From positions 186,001-250,000 of the forward strand of contig NZ_LT707065.1 in the NCBI RefSeq assembly GCF_900156745.1: a stretch of 64,000 bases of DNA, given 5' to 3'. Positions 32,195-39,849 of this stretch are shown in pieces. This stretch comes from Achromobacter sp. MFA1 R4 (GTDB lineage: Bacteria > Pseudomonadota > Gammaproteobacteria > Burkholderiales > Burkholderiaceae_B). Both the position numbers and the translations under genes were made by a program. The notes beneath the pieces are model-generated. The model did no database searches. It saw nothing but the letters and a program-made list of their open reading frames with translations, and was not told where the DNA came from. The stretch's first letter is position 1. Each line of letters begins with the position of its first letter.

Positions 32195-33418
32195 ATGTCG
32201 AGCGCAGCGCGCCCGTTCTGGGTCGGCGTGCACCGGTGGGCGGGGCTGGCCACCGCCATCTTCCTGTGCGTGGCCGGGCTGACCGGCAGCATGCTCGCCT
32301 TCAAGGAAGACCTGGACGCGTGGCTGAACCCGCAATGGTTCATGGCGCCCGCGCAGGGGCGCGACATGCTGGCCCCCATTGCGCTGCGGGACGCGGTGGC
32401 CCGGCAATTGCCCTGGGCCGCCGTTGACCAGGTGCCGCTGCGGCGGGAAGCCGGCCGCGCCGTGATCTTCCGGCTGGCGCCGGCGCGGGATGCGGCCACC
32501 GGCCGGCCGCTGCCGCTGGCGGCCACCCATGCGTTCGCCGACCCCTACAGCGGCAAGGTGCTGGGGTGGCGCGACGAAAACGCCCTCTCGCTGGCACGCG
32601 GGAATCTCTTGCCCTTCATCTACCGCCTGCACCTGGACCTGACGCTGCCGGGCGTCTGGGGCCGGCTGCTGTATGGCGTGATCGCGCTGGTCTGGACGCT
32701 GGATTGTTTCGTGGGTTTTTATTTGACGCTGCCCGCCCGGGGCGCGCGGCGCAAGGGCTTCTGGCGCGCCTGGCGGCCCGCCTGGCTGATCAAGCCGGGC
32801 GCCAGCGCGGCGCGCTGCACACTGGATCTGCACCGCGCCTTCGGCCTCTGGCTGTGGGCGATGCTGCTGGTGTATGCCTGGTCCAGCGTGATGTTCAATC
32901 TGCGCGCGCAGGTCTACCAGCCGGTGATGTCGGTCATCATGCCGTTCGATACGTCATGGCGCGGCGCGCCCGTCCTGCCCGCGCCGATGTCCACGCCGGC
33001 GCTGGACGGCCCCGCCGCGCTCCAGGCCGCGCGCCGCGCGATGGACGCCCTGGCGCGCGAGCGCGGCTTCAAGGTGGACGGCGAGGAAATGCTGATGCTG
33101 GACCGGCGCCGCGGCGTCTACGCCTATCTGGCGCACAGCGACGCCGACCTGCGCCGGCACGTGGGCAACACCGCGATCCTGATCGACGCCAACACCGGCA
33201 AACGCGTGGGAACCTACCTGCCCACGCGCGGCGCCTGGGGCGACACGTTCAGCAACTGGCTGGGCGCGCTGCACATGGCCCATGTCTTCGGGCTGCCCTA
33301 CCGGATCTTCGCTTGCGCGCTTGGGCTGATCGTCGCCATGCTGTCCGTGACCGGCGTCCTGATCTGGCAGCGCAAGCGGCGGGGCCGGGCCCATGCGAAC
33401 GCCCGCCGGCCCGGCTGA
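32195..33418 (+). CDS. PepSY-associated membrane protein (iron-uptake/siderophore reductase type)
   Basis: 407 residues with four membrane helices (about 14-36, 160-180, 213-235 and 360-385). Family landmarks are His-Arg-Trp-Ala-Gly-Leu near 13-18, His-Leu-Asp-Leu near 147 and Leu-His-Arg-Ala-Phe-Gly-Leu-Trp-Leu-Trp near 212; the conserved His residues probably hold haem. Proteins of this family next to TonB receptors (FoxB, PiuB) reduce or release iron from siderophores at the inner membrane. Seven bases separate it from the receptor stop, so it belongs to the same iron-regulated operon. Confidence 0.9.
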   Translation: MSSAARPFWVGVHRWAGLATAIFLCVAGLTGSMLAFKEDLDAWLNPQWFMAPAQGRDMLAPIALRDAVARQLPWAAVDQVPLRREAGRAVIFRLAPARDAATGRPLPLAATHAFADPYSGKVLGWRDENALSLARGNLLPFIYRLHLDLTLPGVWGRLLYGVIALVWTLDCFVGFYLTLPARGARRKGFWRAWRPAWLIKPGASAARCTLDLHRAFGLWLWAMLLVYAWSSVMFNLRAQVYQPVMSVIMPFDTSWRGAPVLPAPMSTPALDGPAALQAARRAMDALARERGFKVDGEEMLMLDRRRGVYAYLAHSDADLRRHVGNTAILIDANTGKRVGTYLPTRGAWGDTFSNWLGALHMAHVFGLPYRIFACALGLIVAMLSVTGVLIWQRKRRGRAHANARRPG

Positions 33419-33435
33419 CCCGCCGCGGTTCATCA

Positions 33436-34857
33436 TCAAGGCCCCGCCGGCCTGATGTTCTGGTTGTGCCGGAACAGGTTCTGCGGATCGTAGCGGGTCT
33501 TCACCTGCACCAGCCGGTCGTAGTTTTCCCCGTAGGCCGCGCCCACTCTTGCGGTCTCGTCCTGGGTCAGGAAGTTCACGTAGACGCCGCCCTGCGAGTA
33601 CGGCTCGGTGGCCTTGAAGATGTCGCGCGTCCAGGCGATGCAGCGCTCGTCGTCCTGCGGATCGTCCCAGCGTCCGTGCACGTTCATGGCGAACTGCGCC
33701 GCGCGGTGCGGATACGCCATGGCGGTCACGGGCACGCGCATCGCCGCGCCGGCGATGTGGCCGAAGAAGATCTCGCACTGCGGCGAAGGCACGTCGCCCA
33801 CCGCCGCCACGACCGCGTCGATCAGGCCGTCCTCCAGCACGCCCAGGTTGTGCGATTTCCAGTAGTTGCGGGCGCCGGGCGTCAACAGGGGATCGAAGGC
33901 CTTTTGCCAGGCCGCGTAGGGCATCGGGCCGAGTTGTTCGCCGTAGGGTTCGCCCAGCGCGCGCACCGCCTCGACGGCCTGCGCTCCCTGGTCCAGGCTG
34001 CCGGTGTAGCAGGCGGCGAAGGCGACGATGGGCTTGCCATGCGCGGAGGGCGGAAGGAACGGCAAGGGCGGCGCCTGTCTCAGGACCGCCCACACCGTCA
34101 GTTCCTCGGGCAAGGATTGCAGCGCGTCGCGGTATCTCGCCAGCGCCTGCCTGCCCTGTTCAAGCGGCAACACGACCAGCCCGCCATAGACCTGCGGACC
34201 CACCGGATGCAGCTGGAACTCGAACATCGTGACCACGCCGAAATTGCCGCCGCCGCCGCGGATGGCCCAGAACAGGTCCGGATTTTCCGATTCGCTGGCC
34301 CGCAGGAGCTGGCCGTCCGCGGTCACCACGTCGGCGGACACGAGGTTGTCGATCGTCAGGCCGAACCTGCGCGTGAGCCAGCCGAAGCCGCCTCCCAAGG
34401 TCAGGCCGGCCACGCCCGTCGTCGAATTGATGCCCAGGGGAACCGCCAGGCCGAAAGCCTGGGCTTCGTGGTCCAGGTCCGCCAGGGTCGCGCCGGGTTC
34501 CACATACGCCCTGGCGCGCTCGGGGTCGATCCGCACCGACTTCATCGGCGACAGGTCGATCATCATGCCGCCGTCGCAGACGGCGGTCCCGGCGATGTTG
34601 TGGCCCCCGCCGCGCAGGGACACCGTCATCCGGTTTTCACGCGCGGCATCGACAGCGCGCCGCACGTCGGCCACGCCCGCGCAACGGACGATGACCGCGG
34701 GGCGGCGGTCGACCATCGCGTTCCAGATCTTGCGGGCCTCGTCATAGCCGGCATCGCCCGGCAACAGGACCTGGCCTCGGGCCGTCGCCTGCAGGTCGGC
34801 GATGCGCGCCGCATTCGCCTGCGGGTCATCGTTACTACTGCTGGACAGTTTGTTCAT
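33436..34857 (-). CDS. FAD-linked (BBE-like) oxidoreductase
   Basis: 473 residues; the ATG has AAGGAG upstream. The PP-loop FAD domain (about 40-215) includes Arg-Gly-Gly-Gly-His-Asn, whose His is the usual 8-alpha-histidyl FAD link, and the C-terminal BBE tail has Asn-Tyr-Asp-Arg-Leu-Val-Gln-Val-Lys-Thr-Arg-Tyr-Asp-Pro. The second covalent link used in bicovalent members would be a Cys; here the position reads Gly-Ile-Asn-Ser, so single attachment is expected. It oxidises an alcohol or sugar-like substrate with O2. Substrate unknown. Convergent with the PepSY gene 17 bases away. No signal peptide. Confidence 0.9.
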   Translation of the reverse strand: MNKLSSSSNDDPQANAARIADLQATARGQVLLPGDAGYDEARKIWNAMVDRRPAVIVRCAGVADVRRAVDAARENRMTVSLRGGGHNIAGTAVCDGGMMIDLSPMKSVRIDPERARAYVEPGATLADLDHEAQAFGLAVPLGINSTTGVAGLTLGGGFGWLTRRFGLTIDNLVSADVVTADGQLLRASESENPDLFWAIRGGGGNFGVVTMFEFQLHPVGPQVYGGLVVLPLEQGRQALARYRDALQSLPEELTVWAVLRQAPPLPFLPPSAHGKPIVAFAACYTGSLDQGAQAVEAVRALGEPYGEQLGPMPYAAWQKAFDPLLTPGARNYWKSHNLGVLEDGLIDAVVAAVGDVPSPQCEIFFGHIAGAAMRVPVTAMAYPHRAAQFAMNVHGRWDDPQDDERCIAWTRDIFKATEPYSQGGVYVNFLTQDETARVGAAYGENYDRLVQVKTRYDPQNLFRHNQNIRPAGP

Positions 34858-35101
34858 CACACATCTCCTTGAAGGCGATGCATTCACAAACAGCGTCTGA
34901 AGCTCCGGAATGGGTCCGGAGCGAGCCGTCTATCGGATCGGGCGCGACATGGGATTTGCCTCCTGTGAAAGGGGCCATGACCCTAGGCACGTGATTGCCC
35001 GGCGTACGCCGCGCGGGGGAAGGCGGCAGACGCCCTGTTTCGTGCGCCGGAGCGTGCGTGATGAAAAAAGTATAGGCCTTTGGCCGCGAGCCCAGCAGCC
35101 C

Positions 35102-35341
35102 CTAGGCCTCGTTTTTCAGGACGCCGCGCACGTTGAGCGCCGCCAGGCCCAGTTGCAGTGCAATAAGCGCCCAGGCGCCGTCATGCAGGCCCCACGCCAC
35201 CCACAGCACATTGCTCAGCAGAAAGACCCAGAAGCCCGCCGTGCGCCGGCGGGCGCTGCGCGACGCGACCAGCCACGCGGCGCCCAGCGACGCCGCCATG
35301 GCCGGCCACTGCAGGAAGTCCCATAGCGCGTCCATCGTCAT
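35102..35341 (-). CDS. small membrane protein of unknown function
   Basis: 79 residues with three hydrophobic segments (about 10-28, 34-50 and 54-70) linked by Arg-rich loops (Ser-Arg-Ser-Ala-Arg-Arg-Arg). I do not recognise the family; the topology is like half of a SemiSWEET- or PnuC-like bundle, but that is only a shape resemblance. The start at 35341 has a weak Shine-Dalgarno; an ATG two codons later is possible. It follows the 65-residue hydrophilic protein on the same strand. The 244 bases between its stop and the FAD oxidase start hold no feature I can name. Confidence 0.6.
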   Translation of the reverse strand: MTMDALWDFLQWPAMAASLGAAWLVASRSARRRTAGFWVFLLSNVLWVAWGLHDGAWALIALQLGLAALNVRGVLKNEA

Positions 35342-35375
35342 GGCCTGCCGTCCTGCGATGCGCCAGGGGACGGGC

Positions 35376-35573
35376 TCAAGGCTTGGACCGGGCGCCCTGC
35401 CCGCGATTGCGCTGGCTCTGCTGGTCTTGCCCGGTGCCTATCTGCGAGACATGGCCCTCTTTCTTGCTGCGGTTCTGCGTGTCGCCATGGCTGGCCTGGG
35501 CCTGGCGGGGCGTGTCGTCTTCGCTGCGGTTTGGGGCGTCCTTGTCCCGCGTGGTGTCGTTTGGCTTGGTCAT
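35376..35573 (-). CDS. small disordered hydrophilic protein
   Basis: 65 residues, almost free of hydrophobic amino acids (no Leu, Phe, Tyr or Trp) and rich in Asp, Gln, Arg, Asn, Ser and Lys, so intrinsically disordered. A good ribosome binding site (AGGAG, six-base spacing) supports expression, and the frame has a composition unlike the Arg/Ala/Pro shadow frames around it. Function unknown; its style recalls small stress-related hydrophilic proteins. It lies between the BON-domain gene and the small membrane protein, all three on one strand. Confidence 0.6.
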   Translation of the reverse strand: MTKPNDTTRDKDAPNRSEDDTPRQAQASHGDTQNRSKKEGHVSQIGTGQDQQSQRNRGQGARSKP

Positions 35574-35643
35574 CGTCTGCTCCTGTCATCGGGGCCGTAT
35601 CGGCCCATGGGGGTTGGGGGGCTGCTGTGTCCGGGCGCGCCGG

Positions 35644-36402
35644 TCATGCCGTCTTCCCGGGGACGCCGCCGGCCCCCGCGGCGCTGGCGCCCGGGCTCGC
35701 AACGCGGATGCGGTTGTCGACGTCATTCACGCCGGCGCACTCGACGGTGCAATCCTCCACGTCGTGTTTGGTGCGGCGTTGCGGCACGGTGCCTTCCAGC
35801 ACGACCCGGCCGTCGGTCACCGACACCGACACATCGCTCACGTCCAGGCCGCTGTGGGCCAGGGCCTCGCACACGTTCTCGCGAACCCGTTCGTCCGAAC
35901 GGACGTAGCCCTTGGGATCGGTCCGGCGCGAGCCGCGGTCGCGCCACGCCGTCGGTCCGCGGTTATAGCCGCCGCGCTCGGCGGTCTCGAACGACATGGG
36001 CTCCTCGCTCCACGCCGGACGGTCTCCGTAATACCCGCCTTCGTCGTCACCGAACGATGTAGGGCCGTCATAGCCCGGGTCGCGGCCGCCGGGGTCGCGG
36101 CCGCCGGGGTCCCGGTTGCCGCCGCGCGGGCCCCGTCCGGGGCCGCTGTCACGGTCCCAGCCGCCCGCTGCCCGGTCGCGTCCGCTGTAGACCTGTTGAC
36201 GCTGGAACGCGGGGTCTTCGTTCGAAAAGCCGCCATAGCTGCTCTGGCCAGGATCGTCGCTGCGGCTGCGCACCGGCTCGCGGGTGTTGCGCGCGCCGCC
36301 CTGGCGCGTGCCGGCGCCCTGGTATCCGAAGGAGGGCGCGGGGTCCTGCCATGGCTCCCGGTCGCCGCGATATCTCGACGTGTTCCTCGGATCTCTGCTC
36401 AT
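35644..36402 (-). CDS. BON-domain protein with long low-complexity N-terminus
   Basis: 252 residues; the ATG at 36402 has GGGAG upstream. Residues 1-155 are Gly/Arg/Asp/Tyr-rich and repetitive, including Asp-Pro-Gly-Gly-Arg repeats, and carry no signal peptide. The C-terminal 85 residues form one BON domain (Val-Arg-Glu-Asn-Val-Cys-Glu-Ala-Leu, Val-Thr-Asp-Gly-Arg-Val-Val-Leu-Glu-Gly-Thr-Val, Arg-Ile-Arg-Val). BON domains bind phospholipids or support envelope stress tolerance, yet most are exported; this one appears cytoplasmic. Similar proteins with SWFGD-like tails occur in stress loci of related genera. Confidence 0.8.
   Translation of the reverse strand: MSRDPRNTSRYRGDREPWQDPAPSFGYQGAGTRQGGARNTREPVRSRSDDPGQSSYGGFSNEDPAFQRQQVYSGRDRAAGGWDRDSGPGRGPRGGNRDPGGRDPGGRDPGYDGPTSFGDDEGGYYGDRPAWSEEPMSFETAERGGYNRGPTAWRDRGSRRTDPKGYVRSDERVRENVCEALAHSGLDVSDVSVSVTDGRVVLEGTVPQRRTKHDVEDCTVECAGVNDVDNRIRVASPGASAAGAGGVPGKTA
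36077..36121. repeat. 15-bp tandem repeat inside the BON-protein gene
   Basis: Two perfect copies of GGGTCGCGGCCGCCG followed by a third, degenerate copy (GGGTCCCGGTTGCCG). It is in frame (five codons per unit) and encodes the Asp-Pro-Gly-Gly-Arg repeat of the low-complexity region. Confidence 0.8.
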
Positions 36403-36664
36403 GTCGTGTCTCCCGTTGCAAGTTGCAAATCCTGCGGGTCCGGCCTCGGCCATCTGCCACGTTGCCGGCCCGCCCCCCTACGCGCAGCAAGTGCTGTGCC
36501 GGATTTGCACGCCGGGGCATGCGCCATTGGGGTCCCATGCTGAATGGCCGATAGGCCGAATGCCGCCGCGGTGCTAAGAATGGGGAACCATGCGGTGACG
36601 ACGGCGCGGTCTGGCCGCCCCCCCGCATCCGGCACAACGACACACGACATTCAGGAGATGAACA

Positions 36665-36895
36665 ATGGCTTCGGGATCCAGGCTGTCCGATGTAATCGTA
36701 AAACTCCCCGATCGATCGACATGCCGCGTAGAACGGCGTTTGATCGCAAGACGGACCAAGGAAGCTTCTGGCGTTCCCATCTACGTCTGCACCCTGCCCA
36801 CGGGCGAGCCCGTCACATGGCTGGGCGGTGGAAAGTACCGCCTGCCCTGCGGCGCGGTGGGCGTGGCCGTGGCGCACAAACCGCCGGACAGATAG
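36665..36895 (+). CDS. small conserved-looking hypothetical protein
   Basis: 76 residues with AGGAG seven bases before the ATG. It looks like a compact beta-rich domain: Arg-Leu-Ser-Asp-Val-Ile-Val-Lys-Leu-Pro-Asp, Val-Pro-Ile-Tyr-Val-Cys-Thr-Leu-Pro-Thr-Gly-Glu-Pro-Val-Thr-Trp and Gly-Gly-Gly-Lys-Tyr-Arg. Two Cys besides Cys20. I do not recognise a family. It precedes the CinA-like gene by 62 bases and may share its transcript. Confidence 0.65.
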   Translation: MASGSRLSDVIVKLPDRSTCRVERRLIARRTKEASGVPIYVCTLPTGEPVTWLGGGKYRLPCGAVGVAVAHKPPDR

Positions 36896-36957
36896 GCCGA
36901 TATCCGGCCGGCACACGGCTTGCTGCGCACCCGGGCGATGCACCAGGAGGGACGGAC

Positions 36958-37482
36958 ATGAATGCCATCGAACGGGTTGCCGCCTACATGCACGAGCATT
37001 CGCTGACACTCGTGACGGCCGAATCGTGCACGGCCGGCCTGATCGCGGCCACGCTGGCGGACATCCCCGGCGCGGGCGCGTTGCTGGACTGCGCATTCGT
37101 CGCCTACTCGCCCCAGGCCAAGCAGCAGTGCCTGGGCGTGTCGGCGCGCACGCTGCAGCGCCACAACCTCACGAGCGAGGCGGTGGCCCGGGAAATGGCC
37201 CTGGGCGCCGCGCGCAACAGCCCCGCCAACGTCGCGATCTCCAACACAGGCGTCACCGACGACACCGACGATGAGATTCCCGCCGGCACGCAGTGCTACG
37301 CCTGGGTGTTCAAGGCCGGGCCGGCCGACGCTTCGCCGGCGGTCTACACGGAAACGATGCGATTCATGGGCGATCGCAACACGATCCGACGCGCCAGCGC
37401 AGGACATGCGCTGGCGCGCCTGATCGACTATCACAGGCAGTGGCGCGAAGGCGCGCGGCCATCCGCATCGCGTTCCGGCTGA
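36958..37482 (+). CDS. CinA C-terminal domain protein (NMN deamidase-like)
   Basis: 174 residues, a stand-alone CinA C-terminal domain (PncC type), which in characterised members deamidates nicotinamide mononucleotide. The motif Thr-Ala-Glu-Ser-Cys-Thr-Ala-Gly (19-26) keeps the catalytic Ser but has Ala for the usual Gly. The Gly-Ile-Ala-Gly-Pro-Gly-Gly loop is replaced by Gly-Val-Thr-Asp-Asp-Thr-Asp-Asp, so activity on the standard substrate is uncertain. A strong AGGAGG precedes the ATG. Its last 52 bases overlap the 3' end of the glycosyltransferase gene on the other strand. Confidence 0.85.
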   Translation: MNAIERVAAYMHEHSLTLVTAESCTAGLIAATLADIPGAGALLDCAFVAYSPQAKQQCLGVSARTLQRHNLTSEAVAREMALGAARNSPANVAISNTGVTDDTDDEIPAGTQCYAWVFKAGPADASPAVYTETMRFMGDRNTIRRASAGHALARLIDYHRQWREGARPSASRSG

Positions 37483-38162
37483 ACGCCGGGGCCTGCCGCG
37501 CCCTCGTCGCGGCCCTTGCGCAGCGCGCTGGCGAATCCGCCTTCGACGCGCGAGTGCGGCCGCGCACTGGTCGTCACGCGCGGCAGGCAGCTCCAGGCGA
37601 TGCGCGCCCCGCCCTGTTCCAGCCGGTCGACCAGGGCCTGGTCCTCGCTGCACGCCAACGCAGCGAACCCGCCGATCCGCCGGTACGCCTGCGCCGCAAC
37701 GCCCAGGTTGGCGCCATGCACGTGACGGTGGCCGTCGCAGTCCTGGTAGTGCCGCACGAAGGCGCGTTGGGCGCGCTGGGCGAGCGCGCCATGGGCCTCC
37801 CACCCGGTCACCGATACGGTCCCGCACACCACTTCCGCGTCCAGGGAGAGCTGATCGGCCAGCCAGGCCGGCGACACGCGGCTGTCGGCGTCGGTGAAGG
37901 CGAGCCAGCGCGCACCGGCCCGCAGCAGATGCTGCGCGCCCGCAGCGCGCGCCATCCCCACATTGCGCGCCTGGATGGCCACGCAATCCACGGGCCACGC
38001 GGCCGCAAAGGGCGCCGTCCGGTCCATGCAGTGATCGAGCACCACGACGATCTTCACCGCTTCCCGTCCCAGCCGCCGATGGCGCGCGGCGCGCGTGACC
38101 GCGCGCAGGCAGTCTTGGATGTGGCGCTCCTCGTTGTGCGCCGGAATGCATACTCCGATCAT
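37431..38162 (-). CDS. family 2 glycosyltransferase
   Basis: 243 residues of the GT-A fold: Ile-Gly-Val-Cys-Ile-Pro-Ala-His-Asn-Glu-Glu at the N-terminus, Val-Val-Leu-Asp-His-Cys-Met-Asp-Arg-Thr near 40-50 and the metal-binding Thr-Asp-Ala-Asp-Ser near 90. A later Ser-Glu-Asp-Gln motif fits the acceptor side. The ATG overlaps the methyltransferase stop (ATGA). The C-terminal tail (about the last 20 residues) is disordered and overlaps the CinA-like gene antiparallel. It is third in an acyl-CoA dehydrogenase/methyltransferase/glycosyltransferase set. Sugar and acceptor unknown. Confidence 0.85.
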   Translation of the reverse strand: MIGVCIPAHNEERHIQDCLRAVTRAARHRRLGREAVKIVVVLDHCMDRTAPFAAAWPVDCVAIQARNVGMARAAGAQHLLRAGARWLAFTDADSRVSPAWLADQLSLDAEVVCGTVSVTGWEAHGALAQRAQRAFVRHYQDCDGHRHVHGANLGVAAQAYRRIGGFAALACSEDQALVDRLEQGGARIAWSCLPRVTTSARPHSRVEGGFASALRKGRDEGAAGPGVQPERDADGRAPSRHCL

Positions 38163-38761
38163 GGCTCGCTTCCTTGGGGTTGTCTGCGCCAGAGATCCAG
38201 GCGGAACTCGGCCTCTTCGTGATGGACCCGGCGCGCCAGGCCGGGCAGCGCGCCGATTGCGGCATGCAAGGTGTCGGTGGGCTGCAGGCGATCGTCGAAA
38301 TCCGGCCGCCAGTGGCAGGCCACGATCTCGCCGCCGGGCGCGAGCGACGCGTCCACGCCGCGCAGGAACCGGGCCAGCGCGACATCGTCCAGGTAATACC
38401 CGACCTCGGACAGCACGATGAGATCGAATCCGCGCGCCGGTGCGGCGGGCCATTGCCGCGGCAGGTCCAGCAGCAGCACGTCCACGTGGTCCAGGCCTTT
38501 TTCCGCCATGCGTGCGCGGCAACGCGCGGCGGGGGCGGGCGCAATGTCGGCCGCGCTGACGCGCGCGCAGCGCAGGGCCAGGCACTGCGTCAATTGCCCC
38601 GCGCCGCAACCCGGCTCGAAGGCATGGCGGTAGCGTTCACGGCCCAGCGCGGCGAGCAGCAGGCGGCGCTTGCGGCGTTCGTACCAGGCGCTTGACACCC
38701 TCCAGGGGTCGGGATCGGCGCGGTACAGCTGTTCGAAATGGTCTGCCGCTACAGGGCCCAT
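38159..38761 (-). CDS. NodS-like SAM-dependent methyltransferase
   Basis: 200 residues, class I methyltransferase fold. The N-terminal His-Phe-Glu-Gln-Leu-Tyr-Arg-Ala-Asp-Pro-Asp-Pro-Trp and Ser-Ala-Trp-Tyr-Glu-Arg-Arg-Lys are typical of the NodS group, and the SAM-binding turn is Glu-Pro-Gly-Cys-Gly-Ala-Gly (about 50-56). NodS itself N-methylates a deacetylated chitooligosaccharide. In relatives of this cluster a PIG-L deacetylase is a common companion; none is seen here. The start at 38761 overlaps the acyl-CoA dehydrogenase-like gene by 13 bases. The long open frame upstream is its shadow. Confidence 0.85.
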   Translation of the reverse strand: MGPVAADHFEQLYRADPDPWRVSSAWYERRKRRLLLAALGRERYRHAFEPGCGAGQLTQCLALRCARVSAADIAPAPAARCRARMAEKGLDHVDVLLLDLPRQWPAAPARGFDLIVLSEVGYYLDDVALARFLRGVDASLAPGGEIVACHWRPDFDDRLQPTDTLHAAIGALPGLARRVHHEEAEFRLDLWRRQPQGSEP

Positions 38762-39789
38762 GGCGCGCCTTCCCGCCTGAGCACCACCTGTCCGTGCGAG
38801 GCCTGGTCGCGCTCCGCATGGCTCTGCCGGATGTAGATGGGCAGATCGGCCATCGCTTGCGCAAAGCCCGCGTCGCGGCACAGCGGCCCGGCGCCCAGCG
38901 CGCGCGCGGCGCGCTCCATTACCTGCGCCGCGGCGGATTCCACGGCCAGGCGTGCGCGCACGCACTCCAGCGCGCACGCCTCGTGCGGATGCGCATCGAT
39001 GACCGCGGCGGTCTCGCGCAGCACGGCCCGCGCCATCGCCATGGCCACGTCGATGGCGCCCAGGTGCGCCAGCCGGTGCGGATCGGCGCCCGCTGCTGGC
39101 AACGCGCCGCGCAGGGTCTGCGCGATGCGCTCCAGGCCCCCGTACCAGCACGCCGCGACGCCCGCGCCGCCATGATGAAAGCCGGGGCGATGCACGTACG
39201 CGCCCGGCTCGCCGACGAGCGTGCAGGGCACGTCGTCGAACACCACATCGACGCTGGCCGACGCGCGCATGCCCACGGCGTGCCAGCCGGCGTCGGTCAC
39301 CGCGACGCCCAGTTGATCCAGCGCCACGGCGGCAAGACAAGGCTCGCCCGTCGGATTCCATCCGCTCACCAGGGCGTGCGTCACCGACGCGGCGCCGGAA
39401 CACCAGCCCTTCACGCCGCGCAGCCGCGCGGCGCCGCCTGCCTGCGGCACGATCTCGACACGCTGGTCCGGCGGTTCGGCGCACCACACGCCCCAGCGGC
39501 TATGCGGCGGCGGCGCGGACGCGCGCAGCTCGGCCAGGATCGCCAGCGCGTCGGTGTGCCCCTCATACAGCTTGGCCAGGCTGAGGTCCGCCGCGGCCAC
39601 ACGTGCCAGCGCCCGCCAACGGTCCAGCGTGCGGCCGGACGCGGGCAGCGGCAATCGATCGCACCCCTGGTCGACCAGGACGCGCAACCATCGTCCGGCG
39701 TCCATCGCGCTGCGCACGCCGCCCACGGCCTCGCCCAGCGCCTGGTGCAGTGGGGGCAAGGGGGATGCGAAGCCGGGAGAGTGGGTCAT
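38749..39789 (-). CDS. acyl-CoA dehydrogenase-like protein
   Basis: 346 residues, shorter than typical acyl-CoA dehydrogenases (about 380-400). Recognisable parts are the N-terminal helical domain (Asp-Leu-Ser-Leu-Ala-Lys-Leu-Tyr-Glu-Gly-His), the middle beta domain (Gly-Val-Lys-Gly-Trp-Cys-Ser-Gly-Ala, Val-Asp-Val-Val-Phe-Asp-Asp-Val-Pro) and a C-terminal helical bundle. The catalytic Glu is not obvious. Together with the NodS-like and GT2 genes it may work on an amino sugar or lipid rather than in beta-oxidation. ATG at 39789 has a weak SD; an upstream TTG at 39834 is open. Confidence 0.75.
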   Translation of the reverse strand: MTHSPGFASPLPPLHQALGEAVGGVRSAMDAGRWLRVLVDQGCDRLPLPASGRTLDRWRALARVAAADLSLAKLYEGHTDALAILAELRASAPPPHSRWGVWCAEPPDQRVEIVPQAGGAARLRGVKGWCSGAASVTHALVSGWNPTGEPCLAAVALDQLGVAVTDAGWHAVGMRASASVDVVFDDVPCTLVGEPGAYVHRPGFHHGGAGVAACWYGGLERIAQTLRGALPAAGADPHRLAHLGAIDVAMAMARAVLRETAAVIDAHPHEACALECVRARLAVESAAAQVMERAARALGAGPLCRDAGFAQAMADLPIYIRQSHAERDQASHGQVVLRREGAPWAL

Positions 39790-39849
39790 GGAAAGGTCGA
39801 TGGCGCGGCGTGGAGAATGCCCCGCATGCAGCAAACGCCGTGCCCATCG

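Noticed and set aside
38144..38153. GAATGCATAC, a partial match to the AGAATGCATTCT operator
   Set aside because: It is not palindromic, lies inside the glycosyltransferase coding sequence just after its start and shares only eight core bases.
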